Shown: positions 60,791 through 64,000 of the stretch, one piece after another
Layout of the letters: every line of letters starts with the position of its first letter
Numbering within the stretch: the first letter of the stretch is position 1
Source: Megascapheus bottae
Taxonomy: Eukaryota; Chordata; Mammalia; Rodentia; Geomyidae
Direction: 5' to 3'
NCBI GenBank assembly: GCA_024803745.1
Contig: JANJXV010000024.1
Location: forward strand, 10,865,427 to 10,929,426
Length of the DNA: 64,000 nt
Position numbers and translations under genes: made by a program
The notes under the pieces: model-generated
What the model was told of the DNA's origin: nothing
The model's input: the letters and a program-made list of their open reading frames with translations, nothing else
Databases searched by the model: none

Positions 60791-60930
60791 GAAAATGAAC
60801 TTGTGGAAAAACTGGGGGAAAACAAGGGAAGAGACATCCAAAAAGAAATGTACTCTCTACCTGACTTATGTAGCTATAATCCCTCTGTACATCACCCTAA
60901 TAAAACTAATGAAATAAAATTAATAATGAA
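60791..60930 (+). mobile_element. L1-type 3' terminus, old copy
   Basis: GGGGGAAAACAAGGGAAGAG, then AAATGTACTCTCTACCTGAC, TATAATCCCTCTGTACATCA CCC and an A-rich tail: a diverged version of the L1 3' end. Confidence 0.65.
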
Positions 60931-61007
60931 TAACAAATATATATAAATTAACATTTTTTAAAGAATCCAATGATCCCTCAAGTCGATCCAAAAAATCTGG
61001 GTCTGAG

Positions 61008-61187
61008 TCTTAAGAAACAGTTCCCCAAACCTGACTGATAAGTAGAATCAACTGGTAAGTTTTTACAAATTCAGATTTCTTCCTGTCACATATACCCCTA
61101 GATCTGAAGATTTTTATCCACTTCTGAGTGCCTCCAAGTAGCTTATGAATCATGCAGATTTGAAGATCACACTAGACTGAAATCCGT
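61008..61187 (-). mobile_element. MER5A-like hAT DNA transposon fossil
   Basis: CAGTTCCCCAAACCTGACTG, AGAATCAACTGGTAAG, TTTTTACAAATTCAGATTTC, GAGTGCCTCCAAGTAGC and TCATGCAGATTTGAAGATCA CAC fit MER5A; the orientation is tentative. Confidence 0.6.
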
Positions 61188-61389
61188 GGAGGAGGGTTCT
61201 ATCATAATTTGAGTTTCTTTGGTTATACCACTATATCTATACATTCCAGCAGTTATAAATGAGGGCAATTTTCACACCAGAGTGATCCCTCACTCAGTGT
61301 CTTACTGCATCTTTCAATGTGGCAAAGTAAAAGCAATAACCTTACCACTTATGGTAAACCTTCTAAGCAGGTTAGGTATGCTATCTCTA

Positions 61390-61505
61390 GCTGAATCAGT
61401 ATGTGTATTTTATAGATAAGAGAACTAAGACGTAGGAAGATAAACGAGTCCTTTGATTATGCACATATCATGATGGAGGGAGAAGGCTTAAGCCAGGATC
61501 AGTGA
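61390..61505 (-). mobile_element. MIR SINE fragment
   Basis: TTTTATAGATAAGAGAACTA AGACGTAGGAAG and GGCTTAAGCCAGGATCAGTG resemble inverted MIR ('attttacagatgaggaaactgaggc'). Confidence 0.6.
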
Positions 61506-62973
61506 AACTCTGAAGATCACAATCATTCAGTGATACTGTTCAGCTTCTCTAGCGGCAAGCAAACTGCATGACTTCCTTTAAACTGCAGTGGGAATGTGTT
61601 CTTTCTCTATAGCTTGTAGGTGGCAGAAGACGCAACAAAGTACTAAAAATAGCTAATCACTAAATACATTGGTAACATAGCTAACAGCAAAAATATTGGT
61701 AGGAAAAAAGATGACAACGTGTGAATTAAGACCCATACTACAGTGATATTAGCAATGCTAATCTCATGACTTCAAAAGAATGTCCTCTTCACTAATAAAT
61801 TGGAAGTCATTATTCTCTGAAATATAAATAATGCTTCATTCATAAATACCATGTATAAATGCCTGTAAGAAGATCAGAATTTAATGCATCATGCATTTCA
61901 TAGCTGGAATGTTAAGTTAACATTTTCATTCCTTGATATTTTTAATAAATCTACAGAATTAAAGCCAAAAAACTATTATCCTTTTAGACAAGGCATAAGC
62001 AAAACTTAACACTTTCATTTACCATTTTCTGCTACAGCCATTATCTAATAGCTTACCTTGATGAAAAGATACTTGTTTCCTTAAAAATGATTTTCTCCCG
62101 TTATGTATAAGTGTTCCATAGCCTTGGGAAAGCAAGTGCTCAGCATGAAAGCCAGCTCTTTGTTCTTTAGTACAATTTTAACTAACACTACTTTCACACT
62201 AAAAAGTACAAATACTCATGTAAGATAAATATTTATAACTGAAATTTCCAAACATCTATGCTAAAAAATTCATTTCTCATCCTCACATAATTGTCAAGAA
62301 ACTAACCTTCCTGTTGGGTCTAAAATATACACAGTAGGAGATTGGATTCCCACATTACAGAAGCTCAACCAATGAGAAAGTCTGAAAGCCTGCCCTTGGC
62401 AGCCACATTGTAAATACAGACATTTTCCTCTTGGCTAGAATCTTGGTGGCACACCTCTTCCCAGTCTACTTTGCCCTAGAAAACAAACACATGGATCAAA
62501 TAGTAATTTTCTCCTGAACCACTGTCACTCAATCACCTGGTCATTTCTCACAAGTAGGATGTGTGGCAATGCCAGAAGAGATTATTGTTTGGGAACATAA
62601 TTATGAGTGTCCTTAACTGTCTGAGCTTGTGTTAGCCAAGTCCCCTCAAAAAAAAAGAAAAAGTTGCATGGAGAAACAAATGGTCATAACAAAACATTCA
62701 CAAATTCACATTTTCTTCCCAATCTGATCAAAATCTGTGTAATCAACCTCTTTTTGCTTGCTTATTCCAGTCAAAGGTGTGATGGTGTGATGTGAATGAA
62801 CTGCAAAATGAAATCTTATAAAAAAAAAAAAGGGTCAGAATTGCATCAATGAAAGCAATATTATCCAGAATTTCACACAAAGTCATAGACTTATTACACG
62901 GCTGGTTAAATCAAGTAACAACTACAAACAATAGAAAGGCTTCAGGAAAGTAATTGCAAAATTTGGCTGTGAT
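61506..62973. other. Unique AT-rich intronic sequence
   Basis: Nearly 1.5 kb with no recognised repeat; nothing gene-like. Confidence 0.5.
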
Positions 62974-63001
62974 TGTGTGTGTGTGTGTGTGTGTGTGTGT
63001 A
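62974..63001 (+). repeat. (GT)n microsatellite, about 13 units
   Basis: Perfect GT run immediately beside a SINE end. Confidence 0.95.
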
Positions 63002-63232
63002 TGCCAATCCTGGAGCTTGAACTCAGGGTCTGGATGCTGTCTTTGGGTTTTTGTGCTTAAAGTTAGTGCTCTTCCACTTGAGCCACAGCTCCACTTCTGT
63101 CACTGGGGGGTGGGGAGGTGGGAGTTTGTACTTGGTTAGAAATAAGAGTCTCATAGACTTTCCTGTCTGGGCTGGCTTCGAACATTGATCCTCAAATCTC
63201 AGCCCCCTGAATAGCTAAGATTACAGGCATCT
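63002..63232 (-). mobile_element. 7SL/B1-type + Geo-like dimeric SINE, full length
   Basis: On the + strand: CCAATCCTGGAGCTTGAACT, GAGCCACAGCTCCACTTCTG, AAGAGTCTCATAGACTTTCC, CTCAAATCTCAGCCCCCTGA. A G-rich insertion (63103-63124) is in the linker. The GT array abuts its tail. Confidence 0.87.
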
Positions 63233-64000
63233 ATGCCTGCAATTACATGGATTAATTTAGGCAATTAATTTTCCATGATTGTCATTTCTATGTTTTTCCA
63301 ACGTAGGCTTGAAAGACAGAAGTGATTGATCCAATGCGTAAACTGGCAGTGAAAGGAGATTTGTTGATGTATTTTATTTCTTGCATAATTTCTGTTATAA
63401 TTTAATATTTCCTCCCTTCATCATTTGCTTCCCACATTTGTTATTTATGCTTAATTATGTTTTCCTCCCCAAACCTAAGCAGCTCTGAACTCTTACATGA
63501 AAAAGAGTAATCTGAACAGTGGGAACTTAATTTTTAACCCTAACAATGACATTTTTCAAAATAAAGAACAGTATTTTGCAGCATGCCATTTGTTTTGCAT
63601 ACTTCAGTCTTGGAAAGAAAAATAGGACAAACCCAAAGCCGTTATGTACCACCAACCAGTCTTCATTATCTGCGTTTTACTGTGAACAGTTTTCCTGTGG
63701 CACAGCAAATCTGAGGCCTGAAGTATGGATCTGGACCTTGTCTTATTACGTGACAAGGGACACTGCTGTGTATCAAAGGTTGGTGTTGGGACATACTTAT
63801 TTTCACAGTAGTTATGCAGACCTGAGATGTATAGGTTAAAGGAAAACCTTCTCCTCTGCCTCTTGTATTCATCCCATTACCTCTGCTATAAATTTGTTGT
63901 TTTTGCAGTCCTTTTTAGTCTTTGCAAGTATTTCTTTTCCTTCTTAAAGTTCTTCTGTTTGTTCTTTTTTTTTTCAAGACCTTACTGGAGCCCTTTACAT
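63233..64000. other. Unique intronic sequence
   Basis: No repeat recognised. AATTAATTTTCCATGATTG-type AT-rich text near 63264; no coding support for short open frames on either strand. Confidence 0.45.

Overview
The window is non-coding DNA of a mammal, almost certainly a rodent of the superfamily Geomyoidea (kangaroo rats, pocket mice, pocket gophers). Two things point there. First, there are about eight copies of a dimeric SINE whose left half looks like an ID/tRNA-Ala element and whose right half matches, from memory, the 'Geo' monomer described only from that superfamily (IDL-Geo). Second, there are rodent B1-type elements plus common mammalian fossils (L2, MIR, MLT1, MER5, MER2). I ran no database search, so all family names are by eye and memory.

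Only one protein-coding piece is well supported: a 217-bp exon on the minus strand at 37635-37851. It encodes 72 codons of the glutamate-binding Venus-flytrap domain of a group III metabotropic glutamate receptor, best matching GRM8. It has a consensus acceptor and a consensus donor. Everything else reads as the flanking introns of that gene: 37852-64000 lies upstream and 1-37634 downstream in gene direction. No neighbouring GRM8 exon was recognised, in keeping with the very long introns known for this gene.

Layout: 1-9.8 kb is mostly unique intron with a few LINE-type 3' ends. 9.8-23 kb is dense in old DNA transposon, LTR, L2, L1 and SINE insertions. 26-34 kb holds the longest microsatellites, two CA arrays and several homopurine tracts, beside an unusually repeat-poor block at 31.1-35.1 kb. 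35-38 kb holds a neat 5'-truncated L1 insertion, a repeat-poor block and the exon. 38.7-39.1 kb is a SINE nested in a SINE. 42.1-42.3 kb is AT-rich with a 28-bp perfect palindrome. 43.3-43.9 kb on the minus strand has unidentified gene-like open segments. 52.6-57.9 kb is a pile of L1 insertions broken by younger SINEs and a younger L1 end. 59.9-60.2 kb is a long homopurine microsatellite grown from a SINE tail.

I see no operon, CRISPR, phage, RNA gene or other novel biological system here. The notable points are evolutionary (two SINE families sharing a right arm, nested and same-site insertions, repeated G-rich L1 tails) and structural (the palindrome, strand-biased homopurine tracts). Most short open frames in the window are chance or repeat-derived and are left out.
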